A stretch of DNA of 64,000 nt from Rhizobium leguminosarum (GTDB lineage: Bacteria; Pseudomonadota; Alphaproteobacteria; Rhizobiales; Rhizobiaceae): assembly GCF_017876795.1 (NCBI RefSeq), contig NZ_JAGIOR010000003.1, positions 124,001-188,000 of the forward strand, given 5' to 3'. The notes under the pieces were generated by a model, which did no database searches, was not told the DNA's origin, and saw only the letters and a program-made list of their open reading frames with translations. Below, piece by piece: positions 18,080 through 27,054 of this stretch. Numbering within the stretch: the stretch's first letter is position 1; each line of letters starts with the position of its first letter. Position numbers and translations under genes: made by a program.

Positions 18080-18552
18080 ATTCTGCCCATGTCGGCGATG
18101 AAGTCGAGGTCCATTACCGCTGGCATCCGTATTTCGGCCAGAGGGTCTCCATTCGCCGTGTCGAACAACGAGCGACAGGCCGGTTTCTAAAGGTCATGGG
18201 ACCGACAGGTGTCGTGGTCTCGATTTCGGGATGGATGACTGATCCTGTGGTGTGCGGCGGCATGACCATGGGAACGCCACGCGTCGATCTTGCGGCGCTG
18301 ATCGAACTGAACAGGCTGGTCACCGGCGGCGACAAGGCATCACTCTTCCGAGGTGGACGTAGAATCACTCAGGAGGAAGACGATGAGATCCCGCAATACG
18401 CTGGTGCCGGCGTCAGGCCGGCAACTCAACCTGATATTCAAAACCCGGACGCTCGACGGACTGAGCGACAAGGATCGCAAGACGGCGATATCGACACTGG
18501 CCTGCCTGCTGATGCAGGCGGCCGGACTGGTCGTCGAGGAGCTCAACGATGA
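18064..18552 (+). CDS. DUF5372-like protein, end uncertain
   Basis: The first about 100 residues (VGDEVEVHYRWHPYFGQRV, then VVVSISGWMTDPVVCGGM and VDLAALIELNRL) match the small proteins found upstream of large serine recombinases, which I recall as DUF5372. The start is a TTG inside the IS66 junction; the original start may have been lost. After about 18380 the frame overlaps a better-supported small ORF and its composition changes, so the real C-terminus may lie earlier or may be frameshifted. Function is unknown. Confidence 0.55.
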   Translation: MQCPVHSAHVGDEVEVHYRWHPYFGQRVSIRRVEQRATGRFLKVMGPTGVVVSISGWMTDPVVCGGMTMGTPRVDLAALIELNRLVTGGDKASLFRGGRRITQEEDDEIPQYAGAGVRPATQPDIQNPDARRTERQGSQDGDIDTGLPADAGGRTGRRGAQR

Positions 18553-18562
18553 CCAGCACTGA
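18383..18562 (+). CDS. Small protein of the recombinase cassette (59 aa)
   Basis: The ATG at 18383 follows AGGAGGAAGACG, a strong ribosome site. It encodes MRSRNTLVPASGRQLNLIF... ending GLVVEELNDDQH. It overlaps the following recombinase start by 14 bases, as expected for a coupled cassette. Similar small proteins accompany such recombinases; they may be accessory or directionality factors, but this is only a guess from context. Confidence 0.65.
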   Translation: MRSRNTLVPASGRQLNLIFKTRTLDGLSDKDRKTAISTLACLLMQAAGLVVEELNDDQH

Positions 18563-20618
18563 TTTAATGCCGGCAGCGTTACTCGCACGCAAGGCCATCG
18601 TTTACGTACGGCAATCCACGCAGTCGCAGGTGATGACCAATCTGGAAGGCCAGCGACGACAGTACGATCTTGTTGACGTCGCGCGACAACGCGGCTTTAT
18701 CGACATTGAGGTCATTGATGACGACCTGGGGCGCTCCGCCAGCGGAACGGTCGCGCGACCCGGCTTCGATCGTCTCGTCGCCCTGCTGTGCGCCGGCAAA
18801 GTTGGTGCCGTTTTTTGCTTCGACGCCTCACGCCTCGCACGTAACGGCCGCGACTGGCACCATCTGCTCGAACTATGCGGCCTCGTTGAAGCCCGCGTCA
18901 TAGATCACGACGGTATCTACAATCCCTGTCGGCCCAATGATCGTCTGCTGCTGGGGATGAAGGGCAGTATCAGCGAGTTCGAACTGGGCGTGCTGAGAGC
19001 CCGCATGCTCGACGCCGCCAGATCGAAAGCGCGGCGCGGCGAATTGCGACTTTCCGTTCCGTTCGGCTACATTTGGCATCGCGAGGCGGGGCTTGGACTG
19101 GACCCCGATCTGCGTCTGCAAGACGTGATCCGATCCATATTCGCCCGTTTCCACGAGCTTGGAAGTGCGCGTCAGGTGCTGCTATCGATGACGAAAGATC
19201 AGATCCACTTCCCGCGACCGTCGGATGAAGGTCGCATGACCAGCTTCGTCTGGACGCCAGTCCGTTATCGCAATGTTATCGGCATCCTCAAAAACCCCTT
19301 CTACGCCGGCGTCTACGTCTATGGGAAGAGCGAGAAGCGAACTGCCATCGTTGATGGACGAGCGCGTCGCAGCTATGGGCATGGCAAGCCCGTCGGCACC
19401 TGGGAGGTGATGATCCGGGACCATCACGAAGGTTACATCAGTTGGGACGAGTACGAGCGCAACCAACAGCAATTGGCGCTCAATAATTATGGCCGCTCGG
19501 GCGGGACTAAATCGGGCCGCGGCGGCAAAGCGCTATTATCGGGTCTCCTAACCTGCGGACGGTGTGGGCGGCGACTGAGTGTTGCCTATACTGGCAATCC
19601 ACAAAGTCCTGTCTATCGCTGCTACAAACAGAATCTGATGATGGGCTTGCCCCGTTGCATGACGTTCGGCGGCCTGAAGGTCGATGCGGCGGTTGCGCGC
19701 GAGTTGTTGCGCGCGGTAGAACCGTTAGCGATCGAAGCGACCTTTGAAGCAGAGCGGATGCACCGGGAGCGGCAAGAAGACCAACGCCACATTCACGACC
19801 TGGAGCTACAACAGGCTCGCTACGAGACCAGCCTGGCTGAACGTCGCTATGCGGCATGCGATCCCGACAACCGTCTCATTGCCGCGCAGCTTGAGAAGAA
19901 TTGGGAAACTGCATTACGCCGCGTGCGCGATCTGGAAGTGCGCAAGCCTGCCGAAAGTCCCTCAACCATCGAGGTTGATCCGGGCACCTTTACAAACCTC
20001 GCTGATAATCTGCACGCGGCCTGGGAATCGCCTGATGTGACCATGCGGGTGCGCCAGCAATTGCTTCGTTCCTTGATTGCCGACATTGTCGTTGATGTCG
20101 ACGATGCGGTTCGAGATGTGGTGCTGACGATTCATTGGAAAGGCGGCAAGCACTCGGAGTTGAAAGTTCGCAAACCTCGGACTGGTGAACACGGCTGTGC
20201 CACCACGGACGATGCTCTGGCGGTGATGCGCAGCATGGCTGGTCGCTGGTCCGATGAACATATCGCCGCGTCGCTCAATCGAATGGGCATGCCCACAGGG
20301 CAAGGAAAAACCTGGACCGCACACCGCGTCGCTTCCGTAAGACGCGTACGCGCAATCCACGCGTACAAATCAGCCGACAAAGACGGCGAATGGCTGACCA
20401 TGACAGAGGCTGCGACGGTCTTGGGCGTGACCAATCATCGGATACGCCACCTGATCAAGACGAACGTGCTGTCTGCCGAGCAGGTGGTTCCCGGCGCGCC
20501 GTATCAAATCCGCGCCAGCGACCTGGCTTCGGCGACGGTCCAAGCGGCTATAGCCCGAAAGGGCCGCCCGTGTCGCACAACTGACACGGAGACGCTTCCA
20601 ATGTTTACAGACACTTAG
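18549..20618 (+). CDS. Large serine recombinase
   Basis: A 689-residue site-specific recombinase. The N-terminal resolvase domain has the catalytic Ser in IVYVRQSTQSQ (about residue 23), then FDASRLARNGRDW and GSISEFELGVLRARM. The middle is a Recombinase domain (about 180-300: ILKNPFYAGVYVYG) and a zinc ribbon with CGRCGRRL and a later YRCYK (about 335-360). A coiled coil rich in Glu/Arg follows. The C-terminus has a second helix-turn-helix (LTMTEAATVLGVTNHRIRHLI), resembling an excisionase/MerR fold and not standard in phage integrases. It looks intact. Confidence 0.92.
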   Translation: MTSTDLMPAALLARKAIVYVRQSTQSQVMTNLEGQRRQYDLVDVARQRGFIDIEVIDDDLGRSASGTVARPGFDRLVALLCAGKVGAVFCFDASRLARNGRDWHHLLELCGLVEARVIDHDGIYNPCRPNDRLLLGMKGSISEFELGVLRARMLDAARSKARRGELRLSVPFGYIWHREAGLGLDPDLRLQDVIRSIFARFHELGSARQVLLSMTKDQIHFPRPSDEGRMTSFVWTPVRYRNVIGILKNPFYAGVYVYGKSEKRTAIVDGRARRSYGHGKPVGTWEVMIRDHHEGYISWDEYERNQQQLALNNYGRSGGTKSGRGGKALLSGLLTCGRCGRRLSVAYTGNPQSPVYRCYKQNLMMGLPRCMTFGGLKVDAAVARELLRAVEPLAIEATFEAERMHRERQEDQRHIHDLELQQARYETSLAERRYAACDPDNRLIAAQLEKNWETALRRVRDLEVRKPAESPSTIEVDPGTFTNLADNLHAAWESPDVTMRVRQQLLRSLIADIVVDVDDAVRDVVLTIHWKGGKHSELKVRKPRTGEHGCATTDDALAVMRSMAGRWSDEHIAASLNRMGMPTGQGKTWTAHRVASVRRVRAIHAYKSADKDGEWLTMTEAATVLGVTNHRIRHLIKTNVLSAEQVVPGAPYQIRASDLASATVQAAIARKGRPCRTTDTETLPMFTDT

Positions 20619-22087
20619 AGAAGGAGTGCACAATGACTCAGGTCCGGCGTCAGGACGAAAGGCTGGTTCTCCGTGCCGATTTGCGGCTCGTATGAAAGGC
20701 CGGGAATATCGGCTGCCTCAAGCACATGGCCGAGCCCGATCACCCGGTCTCCGGTGCGCAGAGTGCCCTTGTCGGGAAGTGCTACGACCTTGAAGGTCAT
20801 CTCCGCAGCCGATGCCGGCACGACTGGCAGGCTGGCCGCGACGGGGCCGACGCCGATCGTCGTGCCGACGTCGCGCGGCAGTGTTTTCAAATAGGCATCG
20901 GCATCGGCAAGCCGCACCTGCTTTTGCTGTTCGAGCTGGGCAAGCTTGGCGCCGGCATCCGCCGAGACGGTGATCGCGACGACGCCCTGCGTCGCCTGAC
21001 CATAGGGATCGCTGACGGTATAACCGATCAGGCCGACGGTTCCGGCGGCAACACCTGAGGAATCATAGGTCAGGCCCGTCAGCGCTGCGGCGGGCATCTT
21101 GGCGCCCTGCTCGACCGGCTTGCCGTCGAAGCTGAGTTTTCCGGTCTGCGGAAGCTGGTTGAGGGTGACGAGCAAAGCCGATCCGGTCTCGTCATGCGGC
21201 GGCGCGATCGGCAGTGTCGTGGCGGCAGCCCCTTCCGGCACACTCACCTGCTGCATCGACTCGAGGCTTGGCGGCGGCGGCGCCGGAATGAAATAGAAGC
21301 TGTCCATCAGCGACGAGTTTTCCCAGGGGACCTGCTTGCCGCCGGTCATGGCGATCACGTCGCGGCGCACATCGGTCAGGACCTGGCGGATTTCCTTATT
21401 GGGTTCGCTGGCGCGTTTGATGAAGGATTCGGAATAGGGGCTCAGCGCACCGGTGCCATCGAGCGCCACCTGGCCGGGTTCAGTAGAAAAGGCGATCAGG
21501 CTGCCGAGATCGCTGTCGATGCGGGCAAGGCCGCGGGTGGCGCCGACCGGCTCCAGCTTTTCCGCCATCCAGAATTTCTGGGCATTGAAGGGATTGTTGC
21601 GGCAGGCATCGAGGAAGATCAGCTGTACCCGCGAATTCTGCTTGAGATGGTTCAGGATGAGATCGAGCGGCATGGTCTGCGTCTCGACGTCATAGGGCGT
21701 TTCCAGCGTCGCATCGACCGGCACGATGAAATTCTGCCCGCCCACCTGAATGCCGTGGCCCGAATAATAGATCAGGCCGGCCTCGGCATTGCTGGTCGAA
21801 CGCAGGAATCGGCGCACCGTATCCTCGAGGCCGATGCGGTCGACATTGATGCCGATTGTCACGTCGAAACCGGCCGAGCGCAGCGTGTTGGCGACCTCTT
21901 CGACATCATTGGCGGGGTTGGGAAGCGAGGGAAGCGTCTTATAGACCGAGTTGCCGATGACGAGCGCGACGCGGCGGCCGTTTTCACCTTCTGTGATGGC
22001 GGCATATGCGGTGGCCGTCGACAGCAGTATTGCTGCGATGGTCAGCAGATAGGCGCACAGTCTCCTGATATCGTGAAACTTGGGCAT
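20615..22087 (-). CDS. Caspase-like (peptidase C14) secreted protein, probably truncated
   Basis: A 490-residue protein with a signal peptide (residues 1-30, LLTIAAILLSTATAYAA) and a caspase domain (about 37-270). The catalytic dyad is visible: His111 in YYSGHGIQ and Cys162 in FLDACRNN. The C-terminal part has two repeats of a cadherin-like or tandem-95 type (LPQTGKLSFDGKPVEQGAKM and LPDKGTLRTGDRV...). The last residues (SHCALLL) are encoded across the edge of the recombinase cassette at about 20635, so the natural C-terminus is probably missing. It likely acts in the periplasm as a protease or scaffold. Confidence 0.85.
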   Translation of the reverse strand: MPKFHDIRRLCAYLLTIAAILLSTATAYAAITEGENGRRVALVIGNSVYKTLPSLPNPANDVEEVANTLRSAGFDVTIGINVDRIGLEDTVRRFLRSTSNAEAGLIYYSGHGIQVGGQNFIVPVDATLETPYDVETQTMPLDLILNHLKQNSRVQLIFLDACRNNPFNAQKFWMAEKLEPVGATRGLARIDSDLGSLIAFSTEPGQVALDGTGALSPYSESFIKRASEPNKEIRQVLTDVRRDVIAMTGGKQVPWENSSLMDSFYFIPAPPPPSLESMQQVSVPEGAAATTLPIAPPHDETGSALLVTLNQLPQTGKLSFDGKPVEQGAKMPAAALTGLTYDSSGVAAGTVGLIGYTVSDPYGQATQGVVAITVSADAGAKLAQLEQQKQVRLADADAYLKTLPRDVGTTIGVGPVAASLPVVPASAAEMTFKVVALPDKGTLRTGDRVIGLGHVLEAADIPGLSYEPQIGTENQPFVLTPDLSHCALLL

Positions 22088-22332
22088 GGCTCGATCGCAA
22101 ACATTCTATTGTTTAAGTTCAATAAAATTTGCTGGCCTGCTGGTGCTGGGCCCCCTCCGCATTCACCCTTTGAAAATATTCCTCACTGCTAAAAAAAGCA
22201 AGCTTCGCCCGCCTCCAAGTGAATGGGAGCAGTCCCGTCAGATTGGAAGCCCTTCGGCTGTGGGAAAGACTGTCGACATCAGGAAATTATCCTGCGGCCG
22301 GCAGCCGATACGTCAGCGCTGGCGAAGTTTTC

Positions 22333-23610
22333 TTAGTCTGGAAACGTATAGTTGCTGATCGAGGCCGGTTTCATCTCGATCGAGAAGCCCGGCAGAGTGG
22401 GCGGCATGTAGGCCGCGTTCTCGATCCGGCAGGGGTCGAGGAAATGCTCGTGCAGGTGGTCGACATATTCGATGACGCGGCCTTCCTTGGTGCCCGACAC
22501 CGCGACGTAATCGATCATCGACAGATGCTGGACATATTCGCAGAGGCCGACGCCACCGGCATGCGGCCAGACCGGCAGGCCGAACTTGGCGGCGATCAGC
22601 AGTACGGAGAGAACCTCGTTCAGCCCGCCCATGCGGCAGGAATCGATCTGGACGATGTCGATTGCGCCTTCGGCGATGAATTGCTTGAACATGATGCGGT
22701 TCTGGCACATCTCGCCGGTCGCGACCTTCACCGGCGCGATCGCCTGGCGGATCTTGCGGTGGCCGGCGATATCATCGGGGCTTGTCGGTTCCTCGATAAA
22801 GAAAGGCTTGGCCGGGGCAAGCGCCTTGACCCAATCGATCGCCTGGCCGACATCCCACACCTGGTTGGCGTCGATCATCAGGTAACGATCGGGACCGATC
22901 ACCTCGCGGGCGATCCTGAGGCGGCGGATATCGTCGTCCAGGTCGCGGCCGACCTTCATCTTGATATGGTTGAAACCGGCGTCGATCGCCTCCTTGCAGA
23001 GGCGGCGCAGCTTTTCGTCCTCATAACCGAGCCAGCCGGCCGAGGTCGTGTAGCAGGCATAACCCTCTTTTTCGAGGATGGCGATGCGTTCAGCCTTGCC
23101 AGCTTCGGCGCGCTTGAGGATCTCGACCGCCTCCTCACGTGTCAGCACGTCGGTGAGATAGCGGTAATCGACGATATCGGCGATCTCCTCAGGCGACATT
23201 TCGGCGACGAGCCGCCAGACCGGTTTTCCCGCCTGTTTGGCAAGCAGATCCCAGACGGCATTGACGACGGCGCCGGTTGCCAGATGAATGGCGCCCTTTT
23301 CCGGGCCGATCCAGCGCAGCTGGCTGTCGCTGGTCAGATGCCGCCAGAATTTGCCGGGATGGGCGAGCACGTCGCCGAGGTCGGCGCCGACGACGAGATG
23401 GCGCATCGCTTCGATCGCCATGCAGCAAATATCGTTGCCGCGGCCGATGGTGAAGGTCAGGCCGTGGCCGGCAAGATCAGGCGCATCGGTATCGAGAATG
23501 ACATAGGCGGCCGAATAATCCGGATCGGGGTTCATCGCATCCGATCCATCCAGGCTTTGCGAGGTGGGAAAGCGGAGATCGAAGACACGAAGGTCGGTGA
23601 TGCGGGTCAT
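22333..23610 (-). CDS. L-fuconate dehydratase (enolase superfamily)
   Basis: A 425-residue enolase-superfamily dehydratase converting L-fuconate to 2-keto-3-deoxy-L-fuconate. The signatures are [14 protein letters not shown] near the N-terminus, Lys motif HIKMKVG, metal ligands [16 protein letters not shown] and GEMCQNR, and [16 protein letters not shown] near the C-terminus. The ATG at 23610 follows GGGAGAACAACC; an open frame extends far upstream but overlaps the SDR gene. It lies downstream of that SDR on the same strand, in one catabolic operon. Confidence 0.92.
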   Translation of the reverse strand: MTRITDLRVFDLRFPTSQSLDGSDAMNPDPDYSAAYVILDTDAPDLAGHGLTFTIGRGNDICCMAIEAMRHLVVGADLGDVLAHPGKFWRHLTSDSQLRWIGPEKGAIHLATGAVVNAVWDLLAKQAGKPVWRLVAEMSPEEIADIVDYRYLTDVLTREEAVEILKRAEAGKAERIAILEKEGYACYTTSAGWLGYEDEKLRRLCKEAIDAGFNHIKMKVGRDLDDDIRRLRIAREVIGPDRYLMIDANQVWDVGQAIDWVKALAPAKPFFIEEPTSPDDIAGHRKIRQAIAPVKVATGEMCQNRIMFKQFIAEGAIDIVQIDSCRMGGLNEVLSVLLIAAKFGLPVWPHAGGVGLCEYVQHLSMIDYVAVSGTKEGRVIEYVDHLHEHFLDPCRIENAAYMPPTLPGFSIEMKPASISNYTFPD

Positions 23611-23674
23611 GGTTGTTCTCCCAATTGCAATAGCCGGATGGCCGGCAGGGCTGCCGGCCGCGTCCTCAGCTGAG

Positions 23675-24409
23675 TCAGATCGTCCAGCCGCCGTCGATGG
23701 CGATTGCCTGGCCTGATGTGTAGGTGGCGCCGGCGAGATAGACGGCGAGATCGGCGATTTCCTCAGGCGAGCCGAGCCGGCCCATCGGCTGGCGGGCGAT
23801 GAAGGCGGCGCGGGCTGCGTCATAGTCGCCCTGGGCGCGCATGCGGTCCTGCAGCGACGGGCTTTCCACCGTGCCGGGGCAGATGGCGTTGCAGCGGATG
23901 CCCTCGGCGACATAATCGGCGGCAACGGATTTGGTAAGCCCGATGACCGCCGCCTTGGTGACGCCATAGGCAAAGCGGTTCGGGACGCCCTTGATGCTGG
24001 AGGCGACGGAGGCCATGTTGATGATCGAACCGTCCTTGCGCTCGCGCATGCCGGGCAGCACGGCACGGATGGTGCGGATCATTGCCTTGACGTTGAGGTC
24101 GAGCGCAAATTCGAAATCGGAATCCTTCATCTCGAGGATCGAGCCGGCATGAACGAAGCCGGCGCAGTTGAACAGCACGTCGACCGCGCCGATCTCGGCG
24201 ACAAGAGCCTTGACCGCATCCTCATCGAGCACGTTCAACTGATGGGTGGAAACCCCGGTTTCCGCAGCTAACGTCGCCAGCGCCTCGGTATTGATGTCGG
24301 TCGCGTGGACCTTGGCGCCGATCGCGGCAAAGGCTGCCGCCGTCGCCCGGCCGATGCCCTGGCCGGCGGCGGTGATGAGGACGGTCTTGCCGGAAAGTCT
24401 GTTTGTCAT
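23675..24409 (-). CDS. SDR oxidoreductase, probable 2-keto-3-deoxy-L-fuconate dehydrogenase
   Basis: A 244-residue classical [11 protein letters not shown] cofactor loop (about residues 13-20), NCAGF, catalytic MASVASS and YGVTKAAV, then [16 protein letters not shown] and a complete C-terminus ending AIDGGWTI. The position beside fuconate dehydratase, plus the [10 protein letters not shown] segment that I associate with keto-deoxy-fuconate dehydrogenases, supports the assignment. It is divergent from an IclR regulator across an intergenic palindrome. Confidence 0.85.
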   Translation of the reverse strand: MTNRLSGKTVLITAAGQGIGRATAAAFAAIGAKVHATDINTEALATLAAETGVSTHQLNVLDEDAVKALVAEIGAVDVLFNCAGFVHAGSILEMKDSDFEFALDLNVKAMIRTIRAVLPGMRERKDGSIINMASVASSIKGVPNRFAYGVTKAAVIGLTKSVAADYVAEGIRCNAICPGTVESPSLQDRMRAQGDYDAARAAFIARQPMGRLGSPEEIADLAVYLAGATYTSGQAIAIDGGWTI

Positions 24410-24715
24410 GTCACTGGCCTTTTCTGGAAGTGTCTACGCTGGACGATGGAATGCAGTTTGTCTTGACGAGGGCTCGGGTACGCCTTTTCCCATTTTGCGC
24501 GCTTTGACCGCCCTCCGGCAAGATAGTGCTGGCAGCCTGCCGCCTGGTTTGGTTTCCGGAAGCGTGCGATATCTCACGTGATACCACGCTGCGTCTTCAG
24601 TGATGATTTGTCTGTTTATAGACAAACAGACGATTAGCCAAGGGGCAAGCGCAAACTTTTCCTTTTCCGGCCGTGGTTCTGCGTATATGCAGAATGATAT
24701 TCACAGGAGGAAGGA
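24410..24715. other. Divergent intergenic region of the fuconate cluster
   Basis: 306 bp between the SDR (minus) and IclR (plus) genes. It holds a strong palindrome at 24610-24631, probably an operator, and should contain the two divergent promoters. The remainder shows no gene. Confidence 0.6.
24610..24631. promoter_or_regulatory. Palindromic operator candidate for the IclR regulator
   Basis: GTCTGTTT and AAACAGAC are perfect 8-base inverted arms separated by ATAGAC, centred about 95 bases before the IclR start in the divergent region. IclR-family proteins bind such palindromes, so it is a plausible shared operator for regulator and catabolic genes. Assignment is by position and symmetry only. 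Confidence 0.6.
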
Positions 24716-25501
24716 ATGGAGACCGACGAGTCAGACCGCTACCGCGCTCCTGCGCTCGACAAGGGCCTCGATATCCTGGAATTGCTCGCCAGCGTCGACA
24801 GTGGTCTCACTCAGGCGGAAATCGCCAAGCGGCTCGACCGCAGCCCCAACGAATTCTACCGCATGCTCGACCGCCTGGTGCGCCGCGGTTACGTCACTCG
24901 GCTGGATGGCGACCGTTATTCGCTGACGCTGAAGCTCTTCGGTCTGGCGCAACTGCACACGCCGGTGCGCCGGCTTGCCTCCTACGCCACGCCGCTGATG
25001 CGTGATCTCGCCCAGCGCACGCGCCAGGCCAATCACCTTGCCGTCTTCGATCGCGGCGCGGCCGTTGTCATTGCCCAGCAGGAGGCGCCGGACTACTGGG
25101 GATTCTCGATCCGCATCGGCGCCCATATCAGCCTGTTCGACACCGGTTCGGGGCATGTGCTGCTCGCCTTCCGCAGCGAGGAGGAGCGGGAGATGATGAT
25201 CTCGGAACATGTGCGCAGCCGCGCCGACATGGAACTCGGCGCTGATTTCTACGATCGTCTCGATCAGATCCGCGAGCGCGGTTACGAGATGATGGCGAGC
25301 GCCCAGACATCAGGCGTCTACAATCTCTCCGCGCCCGTTCTCGGACCGGATGGGCGCTGCATCGCAGCCCTCACCTGCCCCTTCATCGCGCTTGTCAATG
25401 CGCCCACGGCTCCCGATATCACCCAGGCGATCATGCAGGTGCAAAAGACCGCCAACCAGCTTTCGCTGCTTGCCGGCGCCGACGTCGCAAACCCCGCCTG
25501 A
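24716..25501 (+). CDS. IclR-family transcriptional regulator of L-fucose/fuconate genes
   Basis: A 261-residue regulator. The winged helix-turn-helix is at about residues 10-70 (LDKGLDILELLAS, LTQAEIAKRLDRSPNEFYRM). The IclR effector domain follows, with GAAVVIAQQEAPD and GSGHVLLAF; the tail ends in alanine-rich residues. A clear CAGGAGGAAGGA ribosome site precedes the ATG. It is divergent from the dehydrogenase-dehydratase genes and followed by a lactonase-type hydrolase, so its effector is probably a fucose-pathway intermediate. Confidence 0.9.
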   Translation: METDESDRYRAPALDKGLDILELLASVDSGLTQAEIAKRLDRSPNEFYRMLDRLVRRGYVTRLDGDRYSLTLKLFGLAQLHTPVRRLASYATPLMRDLAQRTRQANHLAVFDRGAAVVIAQQEAPDYWGFSIRIGAHISLFDTGSGHVLLAFRSEEEREMMISEHVRSRADMELGADFYDRLDQIRERGYEMMASAQTSGVYNLSAPVLGPDGRCIAALTCPFIALVNAPTAPDITQAIMQVQKTANQLSLLAGADVANPA

Positions 25502-25577
25502 CGGGCGATAATTTTTATTTGAACAATCCATTCACTGGGGATAGCTTGCGGCACGGCCTGCCTTGGAGGAGAAAAGC

Positions 25578-26414
25578 GTGCTCATCGACACCCATCTGCA
25601 CATCATCGATCGCTCAGCACTGCCTTATCCCTGGCTTTCCCAGGTGCCGGATCTCGATCATGATTTTCTCTATGAGACCTATGCGACCGAGGCGCGGCGT
25701 TGCGGCATCACCACGGCGCTGCACATGGAGGTCGACGTCGATCCTGCCGCCATGCAGGGCGAGACCGACCACATCGCCGGCATCGCGGGGAAGGCAGGTA
25801 GCCTGATTGCCGGCGCCATCGTTTCCTGCCGGCCGGAGGAAGTAGGTTTTGCCGCCTATCTCGAGCGGCAAAAGACAGATCCCTTCGTCAAGGGGTTCCG
25901 CCGCGTACTGCATGTCGTGCCCGACGACGTGTCGGAAGGCGCCCTGTTTCGCGAAAACATCCGGCGCATCGGCGGCAGCGGCCTGACCTTCGACCTATGC
26001 ACATTGCCGCACCAGGTAGGCCGCGTGACCGCCCTCGTCGATCTCGCCTCGGATGTGCAGTTCGTGCTCGACCACTGCGGCGTGCCCGATATCCGCTCCG
26101 ATGCCTTCGAGACATGGAAGGCCGGCCTATCGGAGATTGCCCGGCGGCCGAACGTCGTCTGCAAGGTCTCCGGCGTCGTGGCCTATGCCGATGCCAGGAC
26201 ATGGACGGCGCAAACGCTGCGGCCCTATATCGAACATGTGATTGCAAGCTTCGGCTGGGATCGTGTCGTCTGGGGCAGCGACTGGCCGGTCTGCACGCTC
26301 GGCGGCGGCCTGTCTACCTGGGTCGCGGCGACCCATGCCGTACTTTCCGGCAGCAGCGAGACGGAGCGGTCCAAGCTGCTTTTCGCCAACGCACAGCGTC
26401 TCTGGTCGCTTTGA
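25578..26414 (+). CDS. Amidohydrolase-2 family, probable L-fucono-lactonase
   Basis: A 278-residue TIM-barrel metal hydrolase: DTHLHIIDRS at the N-terminus, FVLDHCGVPDI in the middle, and VVWGSDWPVCTL near the C-terminus. Members of this family hydrolyse L-fucono-1,4-lactone or related sugar lactones, which fits the neighbouring dehydratase and dehydrogenase. The start is put at the GTG at 25578, which has TTGGAGGAGAAAAGC upstream. With the other two enzymes it would convert fuconolactone to fuconate to 2-keto-3-deoxyfuconate and on to its diketo product. Confidence 0.82.
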   Translation: MLIDTHLHIIDRSALPYPWLSQVPDLDHDFLYETYATEARRCGITTALHMEVDVDPAAMQGETDHIAGIAGKAGSLIAGAIVSCRPEEVGFAAYLERQKTDPFVKGFRRVLHVVPDDVSEGALFRENIRRIGGSGLTFDLCTLPHQVGRVTALVDLASDVQFVLDHCGVPDIRSDAFETWKAGLSEIARRPNVVCKVSGVVAYADARTWTAQTLRPYIEHVIASFGWDRVVWGSDWPVCTLGGGLSTWVAATHAVLSGSSETERSKLLFANAQRLWSL

Positions 26415-26460
26415 CGTCACCAAATCACGTGATGTGCTGTGCCTTATAAAAGTGCTACTT

Positions 26461-26476
26461 TGGCATGTCTTTTGCT
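26461..26476 (+). promoter_or_regulatory. Sigma-54-type promoter upstream of XRE regulator
   Basis: TGGCATGTCTTTTGCT fits the -24/-12 pattern TGGCAC-N5-TTGC with GG and GC separated by exactly 10 bases. It lies about 140 bases upstream of the XRE gene on the same strand. A perfect palindrome ATCACGTGAT (26424-26433) lies about 30 bases further upstream. No NifA-type TGT-N10-ACA site was found by eye. Confidence 0.55.
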
Positions 26477-26617
26477 TGTGTAAGGATGAAGCGACGCAGT
26501 GTTTCGGTTTGGGACGAATTACCACCAAGCAATTGCTAGCTTTAGCCATCTCAGGTAAAAGTTGTCAGACACGGATTTGGCGAATACTTCTAATCCGATG
26601 TCCTCAGGAGGGAAAAA

Positions 26618-27022
26618 ATGAAAGAAGAACCGCATTCCGTCGATATTCACGTCGGAAAGACCATCCGTATCCAGCGTCTGCTGAGGAAAGTTTCTCAGAC
26701 GGAACTGGGCGATCGGGTTGGTGTAACGTTTCAGCAGATCCAGAAATACGAAAAGGGTTCCAATCGCGTTTCCGCCAGCATGCTGGTTGAAATCGCCGGC
26801 GCTCTGAAGGTCGATGTCAGGACGTTTTTCGACGATCTGTCGACCCCCGATACCGCCAATGATAACCCGGCTCCCAGCGAGGAATTCATTATCTCGCGCG
26901 AAGGTGTGCTTCTCAATGCGGCGTTCTTTTCGATCAAGAACGAAGCGCTTCGCAAGAAGATCCTGAAGCTCGTCCAGGCGATTGCCCACACCGAGCAAAT
27001 GGACGGCGAAGCGGCCGAATAG
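26618..27022 (+). CDS. XRE-family transcriptional regulator
   Basis: A 134-residue DNA-binding protein. It starts with DIHVGKTIRIQRLLRKVSQT and has a helix-turn-helix with TELGDRVGVTFQQIQKYEKGSNRVSAS (split over residues about 14-60), as in rhizobial PraR/PhrR-type regulators. The C-terminal half (REGVLLNAAFFSIKNEALRK) is helical and probably mediates dimerisation. The ATG follows CAGGAGGGAAAAA. The regulated genes are not obvious; a sigma-54-like promoter upstream suggests nitrogen or symbiosis control. Confidence 0.88.
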   Translation: MKEEPHSVDIHVGKTIRIQRLLRKVSQTELGDRVGVTFQQIQKYEKGSNRVSASMLVEIAGALKVDVRTFFDDLSTPDTANDNPAPSEEFIISREGVLLNAAFFSIKNEALRKKILKLVQAIAHTEQMDGEAAE

Positions 27023-27054
27023 GCCGATTATCCTTCAGGCGATCCGCATGAGGG

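Larger units (their letters stand above)
18064..20630 (+). mobile_element. Serine-recombinase cassette (DUF5372-like, small ORF, large recombinase)
   Basis: Three overlapping plus-strand genes ending in a 689-residue serine recombinase. The left edge cuts an IS66 transposase and the right edge cuts into the C-terminus of a caspase-like gene, so the unit behaves as inserted or recombined DNA. Precise ends and attachment-site repeats were not found by eye. Confidence 0.6.

Noticed and set aside
20673..22192. Plus-strand frames up to 332 codons opposite the caspase-like gene
   Set aside because: Antisense shadows: compositionally biased to Arg/Gly, no motif, while the minus strand has a signal peptide and catalytic dyad.
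22219..23673. 484-codon plus-strand frame opposite fuconate dehydratase
   Set aside because: Long only because of strong codon bias; the minus strand has all enolase-superfamily motifs.
24434..24625. Short frame upstream of the SDR gene in the divergent region
   Set aside because: No ribosome site or conserved motif, and it overlaps the probable operator.
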